Positions 48,871-59,568 of a stretch of 64,000 nt of DNA are shown piece after piece (positions within the stretch are counted from its first letter, which is position 1; every line of letters begins with the position of its first letter). This DNA comes from Apium graveolens (lineage: Eukaryota > Streptophyta > Magnoliopsida > Apiales > Apiaceae): the NCBI RefSeq assembly GCF_009905375.1, contig NC_133656.1:230915739-230979738 (forward strand), given 5' to 3'. A program made the position numbers and the translations under genes. The notes beneath the pieces were generated by a model. The model searched no databases. It worked only from the letters and a program-made list of their open reading frames with translations, and was not told the DNA's origin.

Positions 48871-51800
48871 TCATCTTTTTCTTCTTTGTTCCCTGGTTTT
48901 CTTTCCTAGCCTTTTGTCATTTTCCTCAATTTGGAGTTGGAGTTGTCTGAAGAATTCAGCTTCATCTTCAACACTGACATCCAACTTAGATTGCATTTCT
49001 TTGAGAGTTTCATTGCTGGCAATCTTGAGTTGGTCTTCAAGTCTGAAAAATCTTCTGACTCCTTTATCATCTCTAAATTCCATCAACCAATGAGGTGATT
49101 TGAGAATTTTCATTTCCCTTTCTTGAATGAGTAAAGTCCTGGGTAAAGCATTGGGCTCCCTCCAAGTTTTCCTTATATTGGCTATCTTGTTGAGAATTTC
49201 AGTCTTGGCAGTTCTGGTAAAGCCAGAATCCTTTTGTATAGCTGAATAGACTCTAATCAAGGTAGAGTAGCCTTCATCTAGAATCCTGTGGAGAGGCCAT
49301 GTTCTTTCCCCAGCTCCTTTATATCTGAACACTAATCTCTCTGGTAACTGTCTGTAGGCAGCTATTCCCCTTACATCCTCCAGCTCATCCAGATAGAGTT
49401 CAATGTCTGAAATTTCTTTTATGTCACAGATGTGAACATAATCATCTTTAGAAATGGGTGACTTAGGCTTAGGTTTTTGTTTTTGAGTGAATTTCTTAGA
49501 GGTTATGGGAGGTGTAGATTTTGGTTTTCTTTTCTGTTTCTTTGGTAGTGGAAGAGTGGTTAGAAAGGTAGGCAATTTGATAGTGTCCCAATCAATAGGT
49601 TCCTCTTTTGGAATGATTGGTTCACCATGGATGTTTATTGTGGGATCAGCAACAAGGGGTTCAGGTATGGAAGGTAGTGGTTTAGATATAGATTTGGTTA
49701 CTTCAGTGTTATCTCCACTCCTTTTATGTGCCTTGGCCTTTCTTCTGTTTCCCTTCTGTCATTCCTCTCTTTCTTCCACACTCTCACCAAATATACTCCC
49801 TAAAACCTCATCTAGGTTTGTAGTCTTGTCTTCACCCCTGACTTCAATCCCTTTTTCTTTTTCAACTAGACTTGACTTTAGCTGTTGTTCAAGCTTTGCT
49901 TGTGCTCTTTTGTCAGCCTTTAATTGCTTGTCTTCTTCCTTCTTGGCTATTGAGAATTTGGGATGTCCTTGCATCACACATATGCTCTTTCCCTCTCTAA
50001 TGATAATAGCTCTATTTCTCCTTACAGCCTCATCCATGGTCTTTTTGAGATAAGCAATACTTCTGCCTAAAATCTTGTTCTCATCAGCTTTTGGAGGAGG
50101 AAAGTCCACTTCTTTTAAAGGATTCTTTGTTGAGTCCTTATTGGATCTTTCATTGGGCTTGAGAATTATAGCTTGTAGTTCTTTGGAAGAAGCTTCTCCA
50201 TCCTTATGACTCCCTACTGGCATGAGCTCCATGTTGATTGGTTCAATTTTTGTGCTGTATTTCACAGATGTTGATTTGTCTTGTGTAGAACCAAACAACA
50301 GTTGCAACCTTTCATCAATTCTCCTCCTTTGCTCTTTCACTTGAATTTCAGCTGCTGCTAGCTGAATCAAATCAATTCCATCAGGCTTGCCCTTGATTTG
50401 AATGATTGGAGAAGTAGTGATGGCAGGAACTAACACTTTAGATATGTTGACTTTTGTAGATGGCTCTCCTTCCCCTTCCCTTTTACTCTCCCCCTTTTTG
50501 TTATCATCAAGGAGAGGGGTCAAGCCTTGTGCTTTTGCCAGCTGCATTAGGAGACTGGTTTGAGATTGTTGATTGTGAAGAATGGTGGCCACAGAATTTT
50601 CAATAACTTGAACTCTGTCTTCTAACTTGGCCAACCAGTTTTTCAGTAACAGATTCTTTCTTCAATCTCAAAACCAAGTCCTGCAATGTACCATAGGGCA
50701 TGACTGAATCCAATTTTTCTGAAGTATAGGTTTTCAAGTCAGCAATATCCTTCCTGAGATCATCCATACTCAGATTCTGCTTCACTTGCTGCAGCTTCAT
50801 GAGATGCAGTGAGTCCAGGTGAGCTTGAAGGATAGCCTTGATACTTGCATGTGAAGTATTCTGAATGGCCTGTTGAATAGTGTTGATTTGTTTGACTAAA
50901 GAGACATTGAATTCCCCTGATCTGTACTCCTTAGTCAAGGCCCATTCAGGTAGATTTGGAATTGAACTAGGGCCTTCATCTCCCCCTAAGTTCATGCTTC
51001 CATCAAAAGAAATAGAGTCATCATCATCAGAATTTGCTCCAAATTCCTCAGATGGCTCACCAGCTGTAGAAGGCATTTTGTTAATGGCAGCTTTATCCCT
51101 TTGAAGAGATTATGTTGTGTGCACTAGATGTAGTGACCTTTCTGCTTTCTCATTGCCCTGAGCAGCCAACAGTTGATAGGCTGTCACAGAATGAGTAAAA
51201 GTGTCAGCATCCAAGGAAATGTTATCAATTACAGCTTTGTAATGTTGCTGAAATTGTCTTTCCTTTTCAGCATCATCCACAATCATTGACTCATTAGCAA
51301 TGGCTGGTTCCACCCTTGTATCTACTGTACCTGCTTTTCTCTCTTTTTCTCTATGTTCTTGCATCAGGGGCTCCCCCTGGCTCACACAACTCACTCCCTC
51401 ACCTTCACCTACTAAGGTGGTACTCCACTCACTTACTTTTGCCATGCTGGAAGAAATAGCATGCATTTTTGAGCTCTCAATCTCTCCTTTTGCCTGGGAG
51501 CAACCCAGCCTCTCACTCAAATTGTCACCCCCTTCCCTCAATCCTAAGAGTGATTGCACAGTATTCATGTCTTCTACACTTGGGATTAATTCAGTTATTT
51601 GTGTAGAGACTGTCAACGGATGTGGAATATCCGTTGAAGGTGAAACTGATGTTATCAACGGATAATTGCTGTTAAGCTTATCCGTTGAAGAACAACTTTG
51701 AGTGGGGCTTCTCCCTGAGTTGTAAAGAGGGATAATCAGGAATTGATGGGAATAACATATCCACATCCAGAGATGGTGATGAAGTGTTTGGTGATTGATG

Positions 51801-53296
51801 TGTGATTATTGTGAGAGAATGGGGCTGTGACTCCACATTTATTGGAGTCACATCAAACTGAGTTTGAGAAGGCATAGATACAGATGGATGTATCTGTGCA
51901 GTGTGTGCACCCTGTGTAGAAGATTGGGTTCTAGCCTTCTTTCTTCTAATAAAGGCTTTTGTTGGTGAGTGTTTGGCTTTAGTGTCCCTCCCTCGTTTGT
52001 TCTGTGTTCCTGGTTTGGAACTATTTCAATAGTAACATCCTTTTGGGAGGATGCTACTAGGGATGTGCTAGATACCTTTTCAACCACCACAGCTTTTTGA
52101 GAAACTGTGGCTTGGCTAGCTTGGGAAGCACTCAACTTTCCTTCCTTATCCTGGGGGTTTCTTTGATGTTCACCCCTCCCCTCACCACTCACACCCTGTT
52201 CACTCACCTCAGGGTTAATAGTTGGTGTTACAACTGTTGTCTTTTGAGAAACAACAGATGTGGATTTCTTTGTCTTTGATTTTGAAAGTTTAGTTTTGGT
52301 GACCTTGGTAGAAATCTGTTGGGGCATCACAGATTTCATGGCCACACTAGAAGATAAAGAAATAGAGGGGTTGGAAGAAGTAGGAGTTGTAGAAGCAATT
52401 ACCTCACCTACCTGAGGTGCATTCATGATTGGTAAATATACCAATGACACACTGCTGTTAAGATCCATTCTCATCAAGTCTGCAAGAACTCTTTTCTCTT
52501 GTGCCCAGCACTTGAGTTTATTATTCTCATTGATTATGACTAAACCTTCAGCAACATGGTTAGCCAATAACATAAAGAATCTAGCATAATAGATGTTATT
52601 AGGTCTATTAGCTTTGTTACCTAATCTAGTACCTAATTCTAGCATCACATAGTTGCTAAAGTTAAAATACCTATCAGAAATAAGCATATAGAGCATATTA
52701 ACCAGAGATGAAGTTATGGCATCAAAATTACTAATTTTCCCAGAGAAAACCTTTATAAAGGCATCCCCAAGGAAACTCCATTCTTTCCTAAGGCCTTTTC
52801 TTCTAATACTCCCTAAATTAGCAGAGTTAAGAGAATAACCTATGGAATCTAACATGCTGGATACATCACTATCAGTGTGTGGTGTCATGGCATTGTTCTC
52901 AGGCAATTTAAAACATGCTTGTAAATCATCACAGTTAATACAGTGAGTTTTACCTTTGAGAGTGAAGGAGATAGTCATATCCATGGAGTTGAACTCAGCA
53001 GTTGTCCAAATCTCCTCAACTACTTCACAGAAAATTGTTGGGGCTTCCAGCATTGCATAGCTAAGTTTACAGTTTTTGATGAAGTCCATCATTTTGTGAT
53101 AGTCTGAGTGGGCTTCATTCTTTTCTACCAAAGCTATGAAATTGTTCTTTTCATAGATGAACCCAGATTGAGACATAATCTTCACGACTGGTGCCATTGT
53201 TGTGAGTAGAAATTGCAGAGAATAACTTGAAGTTTTTGCAGAGAGAAAATGGTAAATGCTTGAAATTTTAAGAAAGCGTAAAGTAAAAATGAACAA
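48871..53296 (-). pseudogene. Third ORF of the SIRE element, unknown function, broken
   Basis: A coding-like stretch of roughly 1,400 codons, likely starting at about 53197 (MAPVVKIMSQSGFIYEKNN). The N-terminal about 280 codons form a folded-looking domain (MMDFIKNCKLSYAMLEAP, WSFLGDAFIKVFSGKISNFDAI, NKANRPNNIYYARFF). Next comes a long Ser/Thr/Gln-rich linker, then Glu/Lys/Gln-rich coiled-coil-like parts (MAKLEDRVQVIENSVATIL; EAEFFRQLQLQIEENDKRL) and a basic end. Breaks: frame changes at about 51920, 51715 and 50640; stops at 51110 and 49759. Related copies of the N-terminal domain occur, as I recall, beside copia pol genes in asterid genomes. I see no signal peptide or membrane segment, so 'env-like' is not supported. 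Splicing could bypass some breaks. Confidence 0.6.
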
Positions 53297-53455
53297 TCAG
53301 AAGGACTTATATGCTTTCTCAAATTAATAAACAAAAATATAAAATAAAGATTTATCAATAAATATGCGTTAGTGAATTTCAGCCGTTTTAAGAATAAACT
53401 GTAAGTATTCTAAAAACTACCTTTAAAACCAATACATACAGATGTATGTATGAGT

Positions 53456-53670
53456 ATCAACGGTTAAGAGAATAAAATCAACGGCTGTTAAACACCTGAA
53501 TTGATTGATGTGACATTTCAACGGATAAGGCAAATTGTCATCCGTTGAAAGGTACTTCAGTTTTATCCGTTGACGGATAAAAATTCCAGAAATGTATTTG
53601 TCTTTCAACGGATAATGATTATCCGTTGATAGAGCAATTTTGACTTTCAACGGATAGGGAACATCCGTTG
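53456..53670. promoter_or_regulatory. CAACGGAT cluster between pol and third ORF
   Basis: Seven CAACGGAT/ATCCGTTG copies in both orientations plus two variants (CAACGGTT, CAACGGCT). Several are arranged as close inverted pairs, for example about 53604-53627 and 53645-53670. The stretch lies just upstream of the third ORF in element orientation, so it could act as an internal promoter or RNA hairpin region (inference). Confidence 0.5.
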
Positions 53671-53758
53671 ATGGAATAAACTATGTTAAAAGTCAAATTT
53701 GTTCTTAGCAACTAATATATTTCAGGCTTCAATTCAAATTGCAATAAAGACATGAATT

Positions 53759-56700
53759 TTAAGAGTAATTAAGCATACCTAGCTCACCTACCAATCTTGT
53801 GAATGTTGATTCATCAAGTGGCTTGGTAAATATGTCAGCAATTTGTTGTTCACTTGGAACAAAATGTAGTTCCACTGTACCATTCATGACATGCTCCCTA
53901 ATGAAGTGGTACTTGATATCAATGTGCTTGGTCCTTGAGTGCTGCACAGGATTCTCTGTTATGGCTATGGCACTTGTATTGTCACAAAAGATAGGAATTC
54001 TATCAACATGAAGTCCATAGTCAAGGAGTTGGTTCCTCATCCATAACACTTGAGAACAGCAACTTCCAGCAGCAATGTATTCAGCCTCAGCTGTAGAAGT
54101 AGAGACTGAATTTTGCTTTTTGCTAAACCATGATACAAGCTTGTTTCCCAGGAATTGGCAGGAGCCTGTTGTACTTTTCCTATCTATTTTGCAACCTGCA
54201 TAGTCTGCATCTGAATAACCAATTAGATCAAAGCCAGATTCTCTAGGATACCAAATACCTAAATTTGGTGTACCCTTGAGATATCTGAAAATCCTTCTGA
54301 TAGCAATTAAGTGAGACTCCCTAGGATCAGCTTGGAATCTAGCACATAGACATGTAGCAAACATTATATCTGGTCTGCTAGCAGTTAAATATAAAAGTGA
54401 ACCAACCATGCCTCTATAACTTGTAATATCCACAGACCTTTCAGTCTTATTTAATTCAAGTTTGGTGGCAGTGGCCATGGGAGTTTTTGCAGATGAACAT
54501 TCCATTAAGTCAAACTTCTTTAAAAGATCATAAATATATTTAGTTTGACTAATGAAAATCCCATCACTAACTTGTTTAACTTGTAAACCAAGAAAATAGG
54601 TTAGTTCTCCCATTAGGCTCATTTCATAATTACTTTGCATTAGCTTAGCAAACTTTTTGCAAAGTTTATCATCTATAGAGCCAAATATTATGTCATCTAC
54701 ATAAATTTGAACAAGTATACTAGAGCCATTAACATCCCTAAAGAAGAGAGTTTTATCAACAGTACCTCTAGTGAAGTGATTCTCCAAAAGAAATTTTGAT
54801 AAGGTTTCATACCAGGCTCTAGGTGCTTGCTTCAGTCCATAGAGTGCTTTCAACAGATAATACACATAGTCTGGAAAATTTGGATCTTCAAATCCTGGAG
54901 GTTGACTTACATAGACTTCTTCCTCTAATTTCCCATTTAGAAATGCACTCTTGACATCCATTTGATAGACTTTGAAATTGGCATGGGCTGCATGGGCTAG
55001 AAATATTCTGATGGCTTCAAGTCTTGCAACAGGAGCATATGTTTCATCAAAATCTATTCCCTCTTGCTGAGAATAACCTTTAGCAACCAGTCTGGCTTTA
55101 TTCCTTATGATGATGCCATTTTCATCCATCTTGTTTCTGAATACCCACTTTGTGTCAATAGGACTCTTGTTCTTTGGTTTGGGTACCAGCTTCCATACTT
55201 GGTTTCTCTCAAATTGGTTCAGCTCTTCCTGCATAGCTAATATCCAATCTGGATCCAATAGAGCTTCTTCCACTTTCTTAGGTTCCTCCTGAGACAGAAA
55301 ACTACTATACAGACATTCATCTTGAGTGGCTTTTCTTGTTTGCACTTTAGATGATGCATCACCAATGATCAGTTCAAAGGGATGATTCTTGGTCCATTTC
55401 CTTTGTGGTGGAAGATGTGCTCTAGATGAGGTGGCCTCAGTATTGTCATGATGTGAGACAGAGTGTTGACTAGTTGAAACTCCCCCTGAGTTGTTGGTCC
55501 TTTGCAGGGAACTTGGAGTTCTATCAACTGATGATGTAAATCGATTATCCGTTGATGAACTATGATCAACGGATGCTTCATTTTGTACTTCAACGGATGA
55601 TGCACTATGTCTTTCAACGGATACTGCATTGCCTCTATCAACGGATGCAGTATTTTGTGCATTATCCAAGGGCATGTTTTGAATCCCTTTTGAAGTGTCA
55701 TCTCCATCAGTCTCCTCTTCACTATCATCACAATATATCTCAATGTTGTCAAATTTGAGTCTCTCATTATGTCCCTCATCTGTTAGTCCATCAATCTTTT
55801 TATCATCAAACACAACATGCACAGATTCCATAACAATGTTGGTTCTTAGATTGTAGACCCTATAAGATTTTCCAGCTGAGTAACCAACAAATATCCCTTC
55901 ATCAGCCTTTGCATCAAACTTCCCTTTATGGTCAGATTGATTCCTCAGTATAAAGCATTTACATCCAAAGACATGAAGAAAGTTTAGAGTTGGTTTTCTT
56001 CTCTTGAACAACTGATAAGGAGTCATGCCTTTAGCTTGATTGATCAAAGAAATATTCTGAGTGAAGCAGGCACAATTAACAGCTTCAGCCCAGAAATATG
56101 TTGGTAACTTTGATTCTTCAAGCATTGTTCTGGCAGCTTCAATTAAAGATCTGTTCTTTCTTTCAACAACCCCATTTTGCTGAGGTGTTCTTGGAGTTGA
56201 GAACTCATGCATGATTCCATTTTCTTCACAGAACAGCCTTAATGTCAAATTCTTGAATTCAGTTCCATTGTCACTCCTGATATTTCTAACCTTCAAGTCA
56301 GGATGATTGTTGACTTGCCTGATGTGATTGATAATGATTTCACTTGCTTCATCCTTTGATCCAAGAAAATAGACCCATGAGAACTTTGAGAAATCATCTA
56401 CAATCACTAAGCAATATCTTTTTCTTGCAATAGACAATACATTGACTGGTCCAAACAAATCCATATGTAGCAGCTGTAATGGTTCATCAATTGTTGTTTC
56501 AAGCTTCTTTTTGAATGATGCTTTCCTTTGTTTGCCTTTCTGACAAGCATCACACAAACCATCCCTTGAGAATTCAACTAGAGGGATTCCTCTAACTAAG
56601 TCCTTTTTGACTAGATCATTCATTGTCTTGAAATTCAAGTGAGATAGCTTCTTGTGCCATAGCCAACTTTCAACTGTGCTTGCTTTGCTGAAGAGACAAG

Positions 56701-57088
56701 TAATGGATTCTGCATCTGTAGAGTTGAAGTCAGCTATGTACACATTTCCTTTTCTAACTCCAGTTAGAACCACTTTGTTGTCTTTCTTACTAGTGACAAC
56801 ACAGGCTTCAGAATTGAAGGAAACTGTATTCCCTCTATCACATAGTTGACTGATGCTCAGTAAATTGTGCTTGAGACCATCAACTAATGCAACTTCATTA
56901 ATGATGACATTTCTTGTTGAAATCAAGCCATATCCCATAGTAAACCCTTTGCTGTCATCTCCAAAGGTTATGCTAGGGCCAGCTCTCTCCTTGAACTCTG
57001 TGAGCAGGGAGAAATCTCCTGTCATGTGTCTTGAACAACCACTGTCCAAGTACCATAGATTTCTTCCATTTCCCTGCACACCATAAAA
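53759..57088 (-). CDS. SIRE pol polyprotein: protease, integrase, RT, RNase H
   Basis: An open frame of over 1,100 codons without internal stops. Protease [14 protein letters not shown] lies near residues 9-22 of the recognisable part. The GAG-pre-integrase zinc region follows ([14 protein letters not shown], then CDACQKGK). The integrase core has [15 protein letters not shown] and [10 protein letters not shown]. After a low-complexity Ser/Asp linker comes [43 protein letters not shown], active site YVDDIIFGS. RNase [38 protein letters not shown]. Length and motif order fit full copia pol. It would process the polyprotein and make and insert the cDNA. The 57079 GTG is not a proven start; the frame is limited by a TGA at 57091-57089 and differs from gag by one base. 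Confidence 0.93.
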   Translation of the reverse strand, partial: FYGVQGNGRNLWYLDSGCSRHMTGDFSLLTEFKERAGPSITFGDDSKGFTMGYGLISTRNVIINEVALVDGLKHNLLSISQLCDRGNTVSFNSEACVVTSKKDNKVVLTGVRKGNVYIADFNSTDAESITCLFSKASTVESWLWHKKLSHLNFKTMNDLVKKDLVRGIPLVEFSRDGLCDACQKGKQRKASFKKKLETTIDEPLQLLHMDLFGPVNVLSIARKRYCLVIVDDFSKFSWVYFLGSKDEASEIIINHIRQVNNHPDLKVRNIRSDNGTEFKNLTLRLFCEENGIMHEFSTPRTPQQNGVVERKNRSLIEAARTMLEESKLPTYFWAEAVNCACFTQNISLINQAKGMTPYQLFKRRKPTLNFLHVFGCKCFILRNQSDHKGKFDAKADEGIFVGYSAGKSYRVYNLRTNIVMESVHVVFDDKKIDGLTDEGHNERLKFDNIEIYCDDSEEETDGDDTSKGIQNMPLDNAQNTASVDRGNAVSVERHSASSVEVQNEASVDHSSSTDNRFTSSVDRTPSSLQRTNNSGGVSTSQHSVSHHDNTEATSSRAHLPPQRKWTKNHPFELIIGDASSKVQTRKATQDECLYSSFLSQEEPKKVEEALLDPDWILAMQEELNQFERNQVWKLVPKPKNKSPIDTKWVFRNKMDENGIIIRNKARLVAKGYSQQEGIDFDETYAPVARLEAIRIFLAHAAHANFKVYQMDVKSAFLNGKLEEEVYVSQPPGFEDPNFPDYVYYLLKALYGLKQAPRAWYETLSKFLLENHFTRGTVDKTLFFRDVNGSSILVQIYVDDIIFGSIDDKLCKKFAKLMQSNYEMSLMGELTYFLGLQVKQVSDGIFISQTKYIYDLLKKFDLMECSSAKTPMATATKLELNKTERSVDITSYRGMVGSLLYLTASRPDIMFATCLCARFQADPRESHLIAIRRIFRYLKGTPNLGIWYPRESGFDLIGYSDADYAGCKIDRKSTTGSCQFLGNKLVSWFSKKQNSVSTSTAEAEYIAAGSCCSQVLWMRNQLLDYGLHVDRIPIFCDNTSAIAITENPVQHSRTKHIDIKYHFIREHVMNGTVELHFVPSEQQIADIFTKPLDESTFTRLVGELGMLNYS
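55547..55650. repeat. CAACGGAT copies inside the pol linker
   Basis: Five copies (four as CAACGGAT, one as ATCCGTTG on the plus strand) in about 100 bp between integrase and RT. Translated on the minus strand they give recurring Ser-Val-Asp/Glu units (SSVEV, ASVDH, SSVDR). The same motif fills the LTR. Confidence 0.8.
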
Positions 57089-57092
57089 TCAA

Positions 57093-59507
57093 TCAATTTG
57101 ATTTTGGTACCCAAGTTTCCTTGGGTCCATTCTTGTTAGCCTTTCTCCTAGACTTCATTCCTCCTGCATCTTTAGACTTAGGTAAGTTTGAGTCAACCTT
57201 GGTCTTAGATGTAGTTGGTTGAGGTGTAGGGTTAGTCACAGAATCATTTAGCACATTTGTAAAATTATTAGGCATTGATTGTGCAAACATGTTATTCCAT
57301 ATGGGCATATTGTATGGCATTTGAGGCATACTAAATGCAGCAAGATAAGGATTGTTAAAATATGGCATGTTTACAAAATGTGCATAAGGATTTTGTTGAG
57401 ACATAACAGGCATAGCATGCAGAGGTGATGCAGACATATTAGGCATAGAAGAGGGTACATTTATGGGAGTCTTCTTAATGGATTTACAACTAGCAGATAG
57501 ATGATTAACACTACTACAATGCACACAGCTTTTTCTAGGAGCATACCTATCAGGTGTGTAATTGTTGTGTTTATTAACTCCTACCTTCCCATTTCTGTTG
57601 GATTTTCTTTTAGATTCCTTTTTATCCTCAACCATCTTGAGCCTATTATTTAACTGTTCTAAGGTCATGTGCCCTACATTCACCTTACTGACATCTTTGG
57701 ATGTGCTTGCTTCTTCTTTGACAAAGTTCTTTGAAGTTGAACCAAACTTTTTGTTGAGTTTCTTTAGATTCTCTCTTTTAGAAACATCTGCCTGTTTTGA
57801 TTGAGGAACCTTCAACGGATGCTCCTTTTCTTCCTTCAACGGATAACTTTCATCATCCGTTGATTCCACATCCGTTGACAGCCCATCAATTAATTCCAGT
57901 TTCTTTTTATTTTTATCCCAGGCAGTTTCACAGAATGATTCAATTCCTTGGACCTTAGCAATTTGAGCACTTACATCCCTAGATGTCTTCCAGGCTTTAA
58001 TCACCTCTTGCTCTTTCTCTAATTGATTGGAAAGTATTTCTACTTTCTTAACAGATTCAGCTAGTTCATTTTCAACAGATATACAATGCAACTTTGTTTT
58101 CTCTAGGTCAATCATCTTATCTTCTAACAAAGCATTTCTATTACTTAAAAACAGATTGTTCTCTCTAATCCTACTATTTTCTTTAGCAAGAGATTTAAGA
58201 GACACACGCAAATGATACAATTCGGTAGACATGTCATTAAAAGCATCATTGCACTCTTCTTTAGTAAGCTGTGTTAAGTCAGTAGTGATTACCTGATTGC
58301 TTGATGAACTAACTTCATTTTCTTCAGAATCAGCCATGAGAGCAAGGTTGACATACTCCACATCTTCATCCTCTTCATCTCCATTAGCTGCCCAGTCCCT
58401 TTCTTGAGTAATGAAAGCCCTCTCCTTTTGCTTGAGTAGATCAAAATATTTCTTTTTGTAATCTACTTGTTCAAATTTCTTCTTTTCAGAAGTTGGCTTT
58501 CTGCACTCACCTGCAAAGTGTCCACTTATACCACAATTGAAACACTTGAACTTGGATTTGTCCACAGTGTTTTTGTGAGGTTTAGTGGCTCTAGTGTTTT
58601 TCTTGAATTTCATCTTTGCAAATCTTCTGGACAGAAATGCAAGATGCTCATCAATACCATCTGAGTCATCTTGGCTGGAGTTGTCTTCATTTTCAGTAAC
58701 TTGCTCTTTCCCCTTGCTTGATTCCTGATTTCTTATACCATCTTCGGAGTTTGATGTAGATCTCGCAGTTTCTTGTCTGCATTTCCTCTCATCTTCAGCT
58801 ACCAATGCAACTGAACTTCCTTTCTTTCTCCCCTTCTCCAATACCTCATCCTGTTCCAGCTCTAGTTCATAAGTCTTCAAGATTCCATACAATCTTTCAA
58901 GAGTGAAGTCCTTATAATCTTGAGAGTTTCTTAAGGAGACAGTCATGGGTTTCCATTCCTTTGGCAAGGATCTTAAAAATTTAAGATTTGAATCCTTCAC
59001 CTGGTACACTCTTCCATACAGCTTCAGTCCATTCAACAGCTTTTGGAACCTATTGAATATTTCATTTAAAGATTCATTTTCTTCAAAATGAAAGTATTCA
59101 TACTGTTGAATGAGAAGCTGCATTTTGTTTTCTTTTACTTGTTCTGTACCTTCACACAGTAGTTGAACTGTGTCCCAAACCTCTTTGGCAGTTGTGCAAT
59201 TTATCACATTATCAAACATATCCATGTTAAGACCATTAAACAAAATGTTCATAGCCTTCTTATCCTTGTGGACTTCTTCTGTGTCTTCCATTGTCCATTC
59301 TGCTCTAGGTTTTGGAATGGATTGACCAACAGCAACTGTGGCTGTAGCAACTGTTACTACTTTGTGGGGAATGTGAGGACCATTCTCAATGCAGTTTACA
59401 TAACCTTCATCTTGGGAGAGTAGATGAAGGTGCATTTTCACCTTCCAATGGTGATAACTGTCTTTGTCAAGAACTGGGATCTTTACTCCAATATCCTTCT
59501 TACTCAT
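57093..59507 (-). CDS. SIRE gag, 804 codons, two zinc knuckles
   Basis: Starts MSKKDIGVKIPVLDKDSYHHW (ATG at 59507), the usual DUF4219/UBN2 opening of copia gag. The UBN2 core includes AKEVWDTVQLLCEGTEQV and YEYFHFEENESLNEIFNRF. A CCHC zinc knuckle CFNCGISGHFAGEC lies at about residues 320-333. A coiled-coil-rich middle follows (MIDLEKTKLHCISVENELAESVKKVEILSNQLEKEQ), then a second CCHC, CVHCSSVNHLSASC, near residue 660, and a Met/Asn/Pro-rich end. The frame is uninterrupted. Gag would form the particle and bind element RNA. The long C-terminal half is typical of SIRE-type elements. Its end overlaps a possible 37-nt GT-AG segment leading into pol. Confidence 0.92.
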   Translation of the reverse strand: MSKKDIGVKIPVLDKDSYHHWKVKMHLHLLSQDEGYVNCIENGPHIPHKVVTVATATVAVGQSIPKPRAEWTMEDTEEVHKDKKAMNILFNGLNMDMFDNVINCTTAKEVWDTVQLLCEGTEQVKENKMQLLIQQYEYFHFEENESLNEIFNRFQKLLNGLKLYGRVYQVKDSNLKFLRSLPKEWKPMTVSLRNSQDYKDFTLERLYGILKTYELELEQDEVLEKGRKKGSSVALVAEDERKCRQETARSTSNSEDGIRNQESSKGKEQVTENEDNSSQDDSDGIDEHLAFLSRRFAKMKFKKNTRATKPHKNTVDKSKFKCFNCGISGHFAGECRKPTSEKKKFEQVDYKKKYFDLLKQKERAFITQERDWAANGDEEDEDVEYVNLALMADSEENEVSSSSNQVITTDLTQLTKEECNDAFNDMSTELYHLRVSLKSLAKENSRIRENNLFLSNRNALLEDKMIDLEKTKLHCISVENELAESVKKVEILSNQLEKEQEVIKAWKTSRDVSAQIAKVQGIESFCETAWDKNKKKLELIDGLSTDVESTDDESYPLKEEKEHPLKVPQSKQADVSKRENLKKLNKKFGSTSKNFVKEEASTSKDVSKVNVGHMTLEQLNNRLKMVEDKKESKRKSNRNGKVGVNKHNNYTPDRYAPRKSCVHCSSVNHLSASCKSIKKTPINVPSSMPNMSASPLHAMPVMSQQNPYAHFVNMPYFNNPYLAAFSMPQMPYNMPIWNNMFAQSMPNNFTNVLNDSVTNPTPQPTTSKTKVDSNLPKSKDAGGMKSRRKANKNGPKETWVPKSN
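57810..57880. repeat. CAACGGAT copies inside gag
   Basis: Four copies, two in each orientation, within about 70 bp coding for a Ser/Asp/Glu-rich stretch (LSTDVESTDDESYPLKEE) between the coiled coil and the second zinc knuckle. Confidence 0.8.
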
Positions 59508-59554
59508 CTTTGTTAGATTCCAAGATCTTTAAACTCTTTGTATGTCAAGAGCCT

Positions 59555-59566
59555 GCTCTGATACCA
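59555..59566 (-). other. Primer-binding site (initiator Met-tRNA) of the young SIRE element
   Basis: The minus strand reads TGGTATCAGAGC, two bases inside the 5' LTR that begins at 59569. Confidence 0.92.
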
Positions 59567-59568
59567 AT

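Noticed and set aside
49487..50053. 188-codon plus-strand Ser/Phe/Leu-rich frame
   Set aside because: It is antisense to the third ORF of the SIRE element and lacks features of its own.
48871..53296. Envelope-like gene
   Set aside because: No signal peptide, transmembrane segment or cleavage site is visible in any of its frames.
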